Assembly (NCBI GenBank): GCA_002389995.1
Contig: DGRR01000091.1
Location: 5,157-13,617 of the forward strand
Length of the DNA stretch: 8,461 nucleotides
From: Ruminococcus sp. UBA4383
GTDB taxonomy: Bacteria > Bacillota > Clostridia > Oscillospirales > Ruminococcaceae
Reading direction: 5' to 3'
This document shows positions 1 to 5,316 of this stretch, piece by piece. The position numbers and the translations under genes were made by a program. The notes beneath the pieces are model-generated. The model searched no databases. It was not told the DNA's origin and saw only the letters and a list, made by a program, of their open reading frames with translations. Positions within the stretch are counted from its first letter, which is position 1; each line of letters begins with the position of its first letter.

Positions 1-95
1 TAAAACGAAAGGTCGTGGTCTATGAGAGGATAGACAAAATTCTTCATTAAGTTACAATTCCTTACTTTTTCCTTTACAGATATGTTATGTGATTT

Positions 96-125
96 GGGGA
101 CGGTTCAGCCGTCCTTTTCTTTTTT
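96..125 (+). terminator. Intrinsic terminator of a gene left of the window
   Basis: A perfect 6-bp GC-rich stem, GGACGG (98-103) with CCGTCC (109-114), encloses the loop TTCAG and is followed by a T-rich tract (TTTTCTTTTTT, 115-125). The T-run is on the + strand only, so it ends rightward transcription entering from before position 1. No coding region is visible in 1-95. Confidence 0.85.
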
Positions 126-211
126 GGAAAATAAAAACTGTAAAATTTTCTGTAAAAATATGTCCCTTTTTATTTCTGATTAACGAATATATATATGACA
201 ATGAAAATTGT

Positions 212-249
212 TGAAAATGAAAAAAATGAAACATGAAAATGAAAAAAAT
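212..249. repeat. 16-bp exact direct repeat, 22-bp period
   Basis: The 16-mer TGAAAATGAAAAAAAT occurs at 212-227 and again at 234-249, just upstream of the first small gene's ribosome binding site. The second copy contains in-frame ATGs that lengthen the following ORF by 11 residues, but those residues are only Lys-rich low-complexity sequence. Replication slippage in an A-rich leader is the simplest origin. A regulatory role is not shown. Confidence 0.6.
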
Positions 250-265
250 TTGGAGGAAATTAAAA

Positions 266-502
266 ATGTTTGAACTAACAAAAAAATCCGTTCTGAGAAC
301 AGCAATATTCTTTGTGGTAATTATGGCTGTCTATCCGCTTGTATGCCTGATTACATCAAAAATGATGTTCCACACAGGTTTCAATTACAATATGATTGAT
401 GTAAGAGCTTGTGTGAATATATCCTTTGCATATTTTGCAATTGAGACATTTGTGAATGTTCTTACTATAAAATGCAGAGAAAGCAAATCAGTTAATAGAT
501 GA
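266..502 (+). CDS. Small two-helix membrane protein, unknown function
   Basis: Product of 78 residues; I do not recognise a named family. Two hydrophobic segments are visible, roughly residues 12-31 (AIFFVVIMAVYPLV core) and 48-67 (Cys/Phe/Ala-rich), joined by a short polar loop with the motif GFNY at 38-41. The tail is basic and polar (KCRESKSVNR). This suggests a protein spanning the cytoplasmic membrane twice. An in-frame ATG at 233 would add 11 Lys-rich residues, but GGAGG at 252-256 sits 9 nt before the ATG at 266, and 233 lies inside a low-complexity repeat, so 266 is preferred. It is first of three small genes on this strand and resembles the third (915-1154) in length, topology and some residues. 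No confident promoter was found upstream. Confidence 0.7.
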   Translation: MFELTKKSVLRTAIFFVVIMAVYPLVCLITSKMMFHTGFNYNMIDVRACVNISFAYFAIETFVNVLTIKCRESKSVNR

Positions 503-563
503 AATAACAGTATAAGCGAAGATGTAAAGCATCAGTGAAAAAAATGTTTATGGAGAGATTAAA

Positions 564-893
564 ATGATTAAAAAAATTATGGCGGCTGCGGCTGCGCTTT
601 CAATTATGTTCGGAGCAGGCTATATGATGAGAGATTCTCAGCTTCCCGAAATACATTCATCAGATAAAAGCATCGTTATAGAGGTCGATGCAGGGGCAAA
701 GAATAATAACCATGCAGAACAAGGAACATTCAACAAGAAAGGCACAAAAGGAGTCACACTTGAAAACCTTCCTATGAGAACAGAAAAATCAGGCAAAGCA
801 GAAATACATCAGCTTCCTGTCATTAAGTCCGATGCTAAGGGCGTTTTTGCAGGCAGAGCAAATTCATCGGATTTTCATGTATGTCTGCTCTGA
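564..893 (+). CDS. Small exported or membrane-anchored protein, unknown function
   Basis: Product of 109 residues with no family that I recognise. Residues 2-5 are basic (IKKI) and residues 6-20 form an Ala/Met/Leu-rich hydrophobic stretch, as in a signal peptide or single N-terminal anchor. No lipobox cysteine follows; the only cysteine is at position 107, near the C-terminal end (FHVCLL). The remaining ~85 residues are hydrophilic, Lys/Asn/Ser-rich and look poorly structured, with a GTFNKKGTKG basic patch around residues 54-63. GGAGAG at 552-557 lies 6 nt before the ATG. The gene sits 61 nt after the first small gene and 21 nt before the third, which suggests one transcript with two small membrane proteins. 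A secreted peptide precursor or a cell-surface accessory protein are both possible; nothing in the sequence decides between them. Confidence 0.65.
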   Translation: MIKKIMAAAAALSIMFGAGYMMRDSQLPEIHSSDKSIVIEVDAGAKNNNHAEQGTFNKKGTKGVTLENLPMRTEKSGKAEIHQLPVIKSDAKGVFAGRANSSDFHVCLL

Positions 894-914
894 TGTACTG
901 AAAGGAGGAAAACA

Positions 915-1154
915 ATGTCCCATAATTTGAAACAATCTTTGATTTATTCGATAATTACTTTCATTGTGACAATGATTTTATTCATGGCAGGTGACTATAT
1001 ATCAGCATTAAATTCAGGCGAATCATTTGACTATTCAGGAATATGGCATCTTTCATTCCCCACATACTGCGCTCTGCTTGACTTTATGATAATATATTTC
1101 AGCTACGGAAAAGACAAGGCTGAAAGAGAATCCATGGGCGTAATGCCTGACTGA
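915..1154 (+). CDS. Small two-helix membrane protein, unknown function
   Basis: Product of 79 residues with two hydrophobic segments, about residues 9-27 (IYSIITFIVTMILFMAG) and 46-63 (LSFPTYCALLDFMIIYF), separated by a polar loop containing ESFDY (36-40). The C-terminal tail is charged (GKDKAERE). AAAGGAGG at 901-908 lies 6 nt before the ATG, the strongest ribosome binding site of the three small genes. Without gaps the first 30 residues share Lys6, Ser8, Ile14, Phe16, Val18, Met20 and Ile29 with the product of 266-502. A one-residue shift then aligns the two FxY loop motifs, so the two are plausible paralogs. A strong terminator at 1232-1268 closes the group. Function is not inferable from sequence alone. 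Confidence 0.75.
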   Translation: MSHNLKQSLIYSIITFIVTMILFMAGDYISALNSGESFDYSGIWHLSFPTYCALLDFMIIYFSYGKDKAERESMGVMPD

Positions 1155-1231
1155 ATAAAGTAATCAGAATATATCTGCCTGTCATTGTAATTATGAAAAT
1201 TTACATCAGACATATACAAATGAGAGGGTTA

Positions 1232-1268
1232 AAAAAATCGGGATATCACTTGGATATTCCGATTTTTT
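1232..1268. terminator. Long near-perfect hairpin terminator, possibly bidirectional
   Basis: A 16-bp stem pairs 1232-1247 with 1253-1268 around a 5-nt loop (ACTTG), with only one G-U pair (1242/1258). The outer six pairs are A-T, so an A-run precedes and a T-run follows the core TCGGGATATC/GATATTCCGA. It can therefore act as a rho-independent terminator in either direction. It separates the small-gene group from the promoter of the radical SAM gene. Confidence 0.85.
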
Positions 1269-1287
1269 CGTTTTATTGGAATATCAC

Positions 1288-1316
1288 TTGAAAATTGCTT
1301 TGAAATGTGTTATAAT
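1288..1316 (+). promoter_or_regulatory. Sigma-A promoter of the radical SAM operon
   Basis: A -35 element TTGAAA (1288-1293), a spacer of exactly 17 bp, and a perfect -10 TATAAT (1311-1316) predict transcription starting near 1323, about 37 nt before the ATG at 1360. It lies directly after the preceding terminator. Because it sits inside the upstream extension of the radical SAM ORF, it also argues against a start at 1276. Confidence 0.85.
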
Positions 1317-1359
1317 CATGATAGTCTTTAATGACATATTAAAAATTACGGAGATAATT

Positions 1360-3198
1360 ATGCTGAGAGAAAAAATAGAAAAACACCTGCTCGAAATTCA
1401 GAAGCCGTCAAGATATATCGGCGGTGAAGTCGGAAGCGTTACAAAGGACAAGTCAAAGATTGATGTCCGTTTTGCGTTCTGTTTTCCTGATACTTATGAC
1501 ATAGGTATGTCACACCTCGGAATGAAAATTTTGTATTCCCTTACAAATGAAAGGGAAAATTACTGGTGCGAAAGATGTTTTGCACCGTCACTCGATTTTG
1601 AGAAGATAATGCGTGAAAATGATATTCCGCTTTATGCCCTCGAAAGCCTTGACCCCATAAAGGACTTTGATTTTATAGGCTTTACAATGCAGTATGAACT
1701 GTCATATACAAATGTGCTTAATATGCTTGACCTCGCAGGAATACCCATATTCGCAAAAGACCGCACAGATGAACTCACCCAGATAGTAGTTGCAGGAGGT
1801 CCGTGCGTCTGCAATCCCGAACCGCTTGCGGATTTTTTTGATATATTCATTCTCGGTGAGGGCGAGGAGGTAAACCTCGAACTCATGGACTTATATAACG
1901 ATATGAAGAAAAAAGGTGCATCAAGACTTGATTTTCTGCGTGAGGCGGCTCAGATTGAAGGAATATATGTTCCGCAGTTCTATGAATTTTTCTATAAGGA
2001 AAACGGTACTGTTGACCATATCGAAACAAAAGAAAATGCCCCCGCAGTCGTGAGAAAAAGAATTATAAAGGATTTGGACAAGGTTTATTATCCCGAAAAT
2101 TTTGTAGTGCCGTTCACGGAAATAGTGCATGACCGTGTATCAGTTGAGGTGCTGCGTGGCTGTATAAGGGGCTGCCGATTCTGTCAGGCAGGATTTATTT
2201 ACAGACCATTCAGGGAAAAATCTTCTGATGTAATATGTGCCGAAACAAAATCCCTCTGCGAAAATACAGGCTATGATGAAGTTTCCCTTGCATCGCTCAG
2301 TACAAGTGACCATTCTGATATTGACAATATGCTCACTAAACTCATAGACTATACGGAGAATGAAAGAATAAATCTTTCACTCCCGTCACTGAGAGTTGAT
2401 AATTTTTCTGAATCACTCCTCGAAAAAATCAAAAAAGTAAGAAAATCAGGTCTTACCTTTGCCGCTGAGGGCGGTACTCAGAGACTTCGTGATGTAATAA
2501 ACAAGAATGTTACCGAGGAGGAAATAATGAATACCTGCCGTATAGCCTTTCAGGGAGGTTATGCCGCTGTAAAACTGTATTTCATGATGGGACTGCCTAC
2601 CGAAACAGATGAGGATATCATAGGTATAGCGGAACTTGCACAGAGAATTGTCGATTTGTTTTACAGTATCGAAAACCGCCCGAAAGGTAAAGGCGTTCAG
2701 GTATCCGTAAGCTGTGCGACTTTCGTCCCGAAACCGTTCACGCCTTTTCAGTTTGAACCACAGGATACCCGTGAGGAAATCGAACGCAAACAGAAACTTC
2801 TCCTTGATTCAGTAAAAACCAAAAAAATAAGAGTAAGCTATCATGACCCCAATGTCAGTATGCTGGAAGTAATCCTCGCAAAGGGCGACAGGAGATTATG
2901 CCCTGTTATATATGAGGCTTGGAAAAAAGGCTGTAAATTCGACAGCTGGAGCGAACATTACAAGTTTGACAAGTGGCTCGAAGCCTTTGAGGAATGTGGC
3001 GTTGACCCGAAATTCTACGCAAACAGACGCTTTGAATATGATGAAATTCTCCCGTGGGAACATCTCGATTACCTTGTATCTAAGGAATTTTTCATTCGTG
3101 AAAATAAAACGGCTCATAAATCCATAACTACTCCGCATTGCCGTCAGAGATGTTCAGGCTGCGGTGTAAATAAAAAAGTAGGGAGGGAATGTTTTTGA
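1360..3198 (+). CDS. B12-binding-domain radical SAM protein, TIGR03960 family
   Basis: Product of 612 residues. Residues about 35-180 resemble the N-terminal cobalamin-binding-type domain of this family, including the block GGPCVCNPEPLADFF (146-160) followed by LGEGEE (165-170). The radical SAM core follows, with the cluster motif CIRGCRFC: Cys268, Cys272 and Cys275 would hold the 4Fe-4S cluster that cleaves S-adenosylmethionine. Further core blocks are FAAEGGTQRLRD (367-378) and MMGLPTETDED (409-419). The C-terminus has a second cysteine group (Cys594, Cys598, Cys601, Cys611), perhaps another metal site. The reaction and substrate of this family are not established to my knowledge. GGAG at 1350-1353 is 6 nt before the chosen ATG; a longer frame opens at 1276, but that extension covers the promoter. 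The downstream DUF2344 gene overlaps its stop codon and is its usual partner. Confidence 0.88.
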   Translation: MLREKIEKHLLEIQKPSRYIGGEVGSVTKDKSKIDVRFAFCFPDTYDIGMSHLGMKILYSLTNERENYWCERCFAPSLDFEKIMRENDIPLYALESLDPIKDFDFIGFTMQYELSYTNVLNMLDLAGIPIFAKDRTDELTQIVVAGGPCVCNPEPLADFFDIFILGEGEEVNLELMDLYNDMKKKGASRLDFLREAAQIEGIYVPQFYEFFYKENGTVDHIETKENAPAVVRKRIIKDLDKVYYPENFVVPFTEIVHDRVSVEVLRGCIRGCRFCQAGFIYRPFREKSSDVICAETKSLCENTGYDEVSLASLSTSDHSDIDNMLTKLIDYTENERINLSLPSLRVDNFSESLLEKIKKVRKSGLTFAAEGGTQRLRDVINKNVTEEEIMNTCRIAFQGGYAAVKLYFMMGLPTETDEDIIGIAELAQRIVDLFYSIENRPKGKGVQVSVSCATFVPKPFTPFQFEPQDTREEIERKQKLLLDSVKTKKIRVSYHDPNVSMLEVILAKGDRRLCPVIYEAWKKGCKFDSWSEHYKFDKWLEAFEECGVDPKFYANRRFEYDEILPWEHLDYLVSKEFFIRENKTAHKSITTPHCRQRCSGCGVNKKVGRECF

Positions 3199-3848
3199 TA
3201 AGATTAAGAGCAGAATTTGAAAAAAAAGGCAGGGCGAAATATATTTCCCACCTCGATTTGAACCGCTGTATGCTGAGAACTTTCAGACGTTCAAGACTTC
3301 CCATATGGTATACTGAAGGTTTCAATCCGCACCCCTATTATGCATTTGCCCTTGCATTGTCACTCGGATTTGAAAGCGGCTGTGAGATACTTGACTTTAA
3401 TCTCAATGAGGAAATCCCCTTTGATGAAGTCCGTGACAGACTTAATGCAGTCATGCCCGAAGGTATGCGTATTGTGAGAGTATGGGAGCAGAAAATGAAA
3501 ATAACTGCAATAAAAGAAGCTGAATATCAGTTTTCACTCGTTTCGGACGATGCCGAAAAACTTTACGGCGATATCGGAAAATTACTCTCACAGGAAAATA
3601 TATTAATCGAAAAGAAAACTAAAAAAGGTATGAAAACTGTTGACATAAAACCCGACATGAAAATTATATCGTGTGAAAACAATAACGGCAGAATAGATGT
3701 CTGTCTCAGAATGCCCGCAGGTACTCAGACCAATTTTAACCCGAATCTTTTCATTGATGCACTCAGAAATTTTTCGCAGACGGGTTTCAGTGCCGAAAAA
3801 ATCACAAGAACAGGTATTTTCTGCGATAATAATATGAAATTTGAATGA
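3195..3848 (+). CDS. TIGR03936 family DUF2344-containing protein
   Basis: Product of 217 residues. The N-terminus carries the family hallmark: basic strand IRLRAEFEKKGRAKYISHLD (2-21), then RRSRLP (31-36) and EGFNPHP (41-47), then the small-residue stretch FALALSLGFESGCEILDF (51-68). The domain is found next to, or fused to, TIGR03960 radical SAM proteins, so the two probably act together, possibly with this one as a substrate- or RNA-binding partner (inference). An ATG at 3189 is in frame, but GGAGGG at 3182-3187 would then lie only 1 nt away. The TTG at 3195 gives a 7-nt spacing, removes only Met-Phe and overlaps the upstream stop as TTGA, so coupled translation is likely. The ATG start would give 219 residues. 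The gene is followed by ~57 nt of AT-rich DNA with no convincing terminator, then the rplS promoter. Confidence 0.85.
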   Translation: MIRLRAEFEKKGRAKYISHLDLNRCMLRTFRRSRLPIWYTEGFNPHPYYAFALALSLGFESGCEILDFNLNEEIPFDEVRDRLNAVMPEGMRIVRVWEQKMKITAIKEAEYQFSLVSDDAEKLYGDIGKLLSQENILIEKKTKKGMKTVDIKPDMKIISCENNNGRIDVCLRMPAGTQTNFNPNLFIDALRNFSQTGFSAEKITRTGIFCDNNMKFE

Positions 3849-3905
3849 AAATATATGGGTTTTAAAGTTAAATATATTAATTTTATATTTTTCTGCAAAA
3901 AACAC

Positions 3906-3934
3906 TTGCATTTTGCTTAAAAGTGTGATATGAT
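3906..3934 (+). promoter_or_regulatory. Sigma-A promoter of rplS
   Basis: TTGCAT (3906-3911), a 17-bp spacer and TATGAT (3929-3934) give a good -35/-10 pair, with transcription predicted near 3941, right at the start of the structured L19 leader. An inverted repeat, ACACTT (3902-3907) and AAGTGT (3921-3926), straddles the -35 box and spacer; it could be an operator or chance. Confidence 0.75.
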
Positions 3935-3940
3935 ATAAAA

Positions 3941-4080
3941 GCATTTGAAATTCCGTTCGCTCAATGCGAATGAGGGTTAATGCCGCAAGACATTAAATCG
4001 GACAGTCCGCTGTAATTTTTACCGCCCCTGCATAATGCTGAAATGTCAGGGCAGTCATACATGAATGTTCGGAAATTTTA
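3941..4080 (+). promoter_or_regulatory. Structured 5' leader of rplS, probable L19 leader
   Basis: The ~140-nt region between promoter and rplS folds by eye into a closed multi-branched structure. A closing helix pairs 3948-3955 with 4070-4078 (one bulged A). Inside are four hairpins: TTCGC/GCGAA (3956-3970, loop TCAAT), TTAATG/CATTAA (3977-3996), ACAG/CTGT (4002-4013, UCCG loop) and GCCCCTGCAT with ATGTCAGGGC (4024-4052, with bulges). The 3' strand of the closing helix ends 2 nt before the AGGAGG (4080-4085), so folding could limit ribosome access. Firmicutes carry a known ribosomal protein leader upstream of rplS (Rfam L19_leader), through which L19 is thought to repress its own synthesis. 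Position and shape fit; I could not run the covariance model. Confidence 0.72.
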
Positions 4081-4093
4081 GGAGGAAATGAAA

Positions 4094-4438
4094 ATGGATG
4101 CATTAAAACTTATCAGCGAATCAAGTATGAAAAAGGAAGTTCCCCAGTTTGAAGTCGGTGACACCGTTAAGGTTCACGTTCAGATTAAGGAAGGCGAAAA
4201 AAGCCGTATTCAGGTTTTTGAGGGTACTGTCATCGCCAAGAAACACGGCGGAATCAACGAAACCTTTACAGTAAGACGTGTCGCTCACGGCTGCGGAATC
4301 GAAAGAGTTTTCCCCGTTCACTCACCTGTTGTTGACAAGGTTGAGGTTATCAGACACGGTAAGGTTCGCAGAGCTAAGCTCTACTACCTCAGAGACAGAG
4401 TTGGTAAGGCTGCTAAGGTTAAGGAACAGATTCGCTAA
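4094..4438 (+). CDS. rplS: 50S ribosomal protein L19
   Basis: Product of 114 residues, typical for L19 (bL19), a protein of the large subunit near the contact with the 30S subunit. Family blocks are clear: FEVGDTVKVHVQIKEGEKSR (18-37), VFEGTVIAKKHGGINETFTV (41-60), then GCGIERVFPVHSP (67-79), and the basic tail RRAKLYYLRDRVGKAAK (92-108). An ATG at 4088 would add Met-Lys, but the AGGAGG (4080-4085) would then be only 2 nt away; the ATG at 4094 gives 8 nt and matches the usual family length, so it is preferred. It has its own promoter and leader and its own terminator. In Bacillus subtilis rplS follows trmD and precedes rbgA and rnhB; here two lepB genes lie between rplS and rbgA, and the radical SAM pair replaces trmD upstream. 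Confidence 0.97.
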   Translation: MDALKLISESSMKKEVPQFEVGDTVKVHVQIKEGEKSRIQVFEGTVIAKKHGGINETFTVRRVAHGCGIERVFPVHSPVVDKVEVIRHGKVRRAKLYYLRDRVGKAAKVKEQIR

Positions 4439-4459
4439 GAGAACTGTAAATATCGGGTT

Positions 4460-4479
4460 TGTCGGAGCTTTCTCCGACA
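4460..4479 (+). other. Perfect 8-bp hairpin after rplS without a T-tract
   Basis: TGTCGGAG (4460-4467) pairs fully with CTCCGACA (4472-4479) around a CTTT loop, 21 nt after the rplS stop. No run of T follows (GGCTCGCTTAATC), so it should not terminate on its own. It may protect the 3' end of the rplS message or serve as a processing site; a second hairpin 27 nt further on is the real terminator. Confidence 0.7.
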
Positions 4480-4506
4480 GGCTCGCTTAATCTTTTCAGT
4501 ATGTTC

Positions 4507-4531
4507 GGGACACTTGTAATGTCCCTTTTTT
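4507..4531 (+). terminator. Intrinsic terminator of rplS
   Basis: GGGACA (4507-4512) pairs with TGTCCC (4520-4525) across a 7-nt loop and is followed at once by six T (4526-4531). It lies 27 nt upstream of the first signal peptidase gene, so that gene depends on read-through or on a promoter within or after the hairpin. A poor candidate is TTGTAA (4514-4519), 17 bp, TATACA (4537-4542), which would leave almost no leader before the ATG at 4558. Confidence 0.85.
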
Positions 4532-4557
4532 GATATTATACAGAAAGGCGGTTTGTT

Positions 4558-5316
4558 ATGGAGGAAAATAATGAAATGCATGAAAATGCTCCCGAAGAAC
4601 AGAATGACGAAAATCAGTCGGTTCAGGAGGAAATGAGCGAGGAGGAAAAGAAAGAAGCCGAAAAAGGCAAGGCTTTCGTCTCCGATTTGCTCGAAATCGC
4701 AGAATCTGCTATAATTACCGTTTTTGTAATGTTCATGGTGTTTACATACATTCTTCACCCCGTAAATGTCGTGGGTCATTCAATGCAGCCTACACTTAAT
4801 CCGCACCCCACAGTGCTTTCAGACGGTACCGAATCATCAGACAGAATACTCATGACCATGGTATACGGAAAACCTAAGTACGGCGATATACTCGTCATAG
4901 ACTGCAACGCAAACTATCTCCTCGATGAAAACGGAAACCCCTGCCTGCCCGAAGGTATAACTCCCCTCAATGAATGTATCATAAAAAGAGTTATCGCAAC
5001 AGGCGGTCAGACTATTGATGTGAGAAACAATACCGTTACCGTTGACGGAGAAGTCCTTTCCGAACCATATGTCGCTTCAAAAGCCCTCACCAAAGACCTC
5101 GGTGCTTTTACGGAAAATTATCCGATAACAGTTCCCGAAGGCTATGTTTTCGTAATGGGCGACAACAGGGAACATTCCACCGACAGCCGTTCCGCAAGAG
5201 TCGGTCTTGTCAAGGAATCTCAGATTTACGGAAAAGCCCTTGTAAGATATTATCCGCTCAACGACTTCAAGATGCTTACAAGTACATGGAAAGAATCCGC
5301 TGATGAAAAAGAATAA
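4558..5316 (+). CDS. lepB: Signal peptidase I, form with long acidic N-terminus
   Basis: Product of 252 residues: a type I signal peptidase, which cuts signal peptides from exported proteins at the outer face of the membrane. Residues 1-45 form an unusual Glu/Asp/Asn-rich cytoplasmic tail; one transmembrane helix follows (about 47-66). The catalytic Ser75 lies in GHSMQPTL (73-80), the general base Lys143 in IIKRVIATGG (141-150), and the conserved block GDNREHSTDSR spans 201-211. The hydrophilic stretch between Ser and Lys is long. The start follows AAAGGCGG (4544-4551), an imperfect but well-spaced site; an ATG at 4576 preceded by GGAGG (4560-4564, 11 nt away) is an alternative that would remove 6 residues. 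The 3' end overlaps the second lepB by 14 nt, so both are probably translated together. Confidence 0.95.
   Translation: MEENNEMHENAPEEQNDENQSVQEEMSEEEKKEAEKGKAFVSDLLEIAESAIITVFVMFMVFTYILHPVNVVGHSMQPTLNPHPTVLSDGTESSDRILMTMVYGKPKYGDILVIDCNANYLLDENGNPCLPEGITPLNECIIKRVIATGGQTIDVRNNTVTVDGEVLSEPYVASKALTKDLGAFTENYPITVPEGYVFVMGDNREHSTDSRSARVGLVKESQIYGKALVRYYPLNDFKMLTSTWKESADEKE

Noticed and set aside
1..95. 3' end of an upstream gene (window opens with TAA)
   Set aside because: A stop codon triplet alone is not evidence; the terminator at 96-125 implies an upstream transcript, but no coding sequence is visible.
180..200. Promoter of the small-gene group (TATATA run)
   Set aside because: The AT-rich stretch offers several -10-like hexamers but no -35 element at proper distance.
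1632..1886. Minus-strand ORF inside the radical SAM gene, and similar ones at 1921-2130, 2896-3138, 3603-3944, 4435-4779, 5077-5502 and 8000-8251
   Set aside because: They lie wholly or largely opposite well-supported genes and show no recognisable domains; they are shadows of the coding strand.
3847..3892. Terminator after the DUF2344 gene
   Set aside because: Possible stems (for example 3870-3876 with 3884-3890) are made only of A-T pairs and would be too weak to call.
3964..3996. Leader peptide of 10 codons (ATG at 3964) before rplS
   Set aside because: No ribosome binding site; the bases are better explained by the two hairpins of the RNA leader.
3971..4056. Cobalamin riboswitch upstream of rplS
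   Set aside because: Short stretches such as ACAGTCCGCTGTAA resemble parts of the B12 riboswitch, but the conserved 3' segment and overall order are not present, and the downstream gene is rplS, where an L19 leader is expected.
4514..4542. Promoter of the first lepB (TTGTAA, 17 bp, TATACA)
   Set aside because: Overlaps the rplS terminator, and the predicted start would fall within about 10 nt of the start codon; not strong enough to list as a feature.
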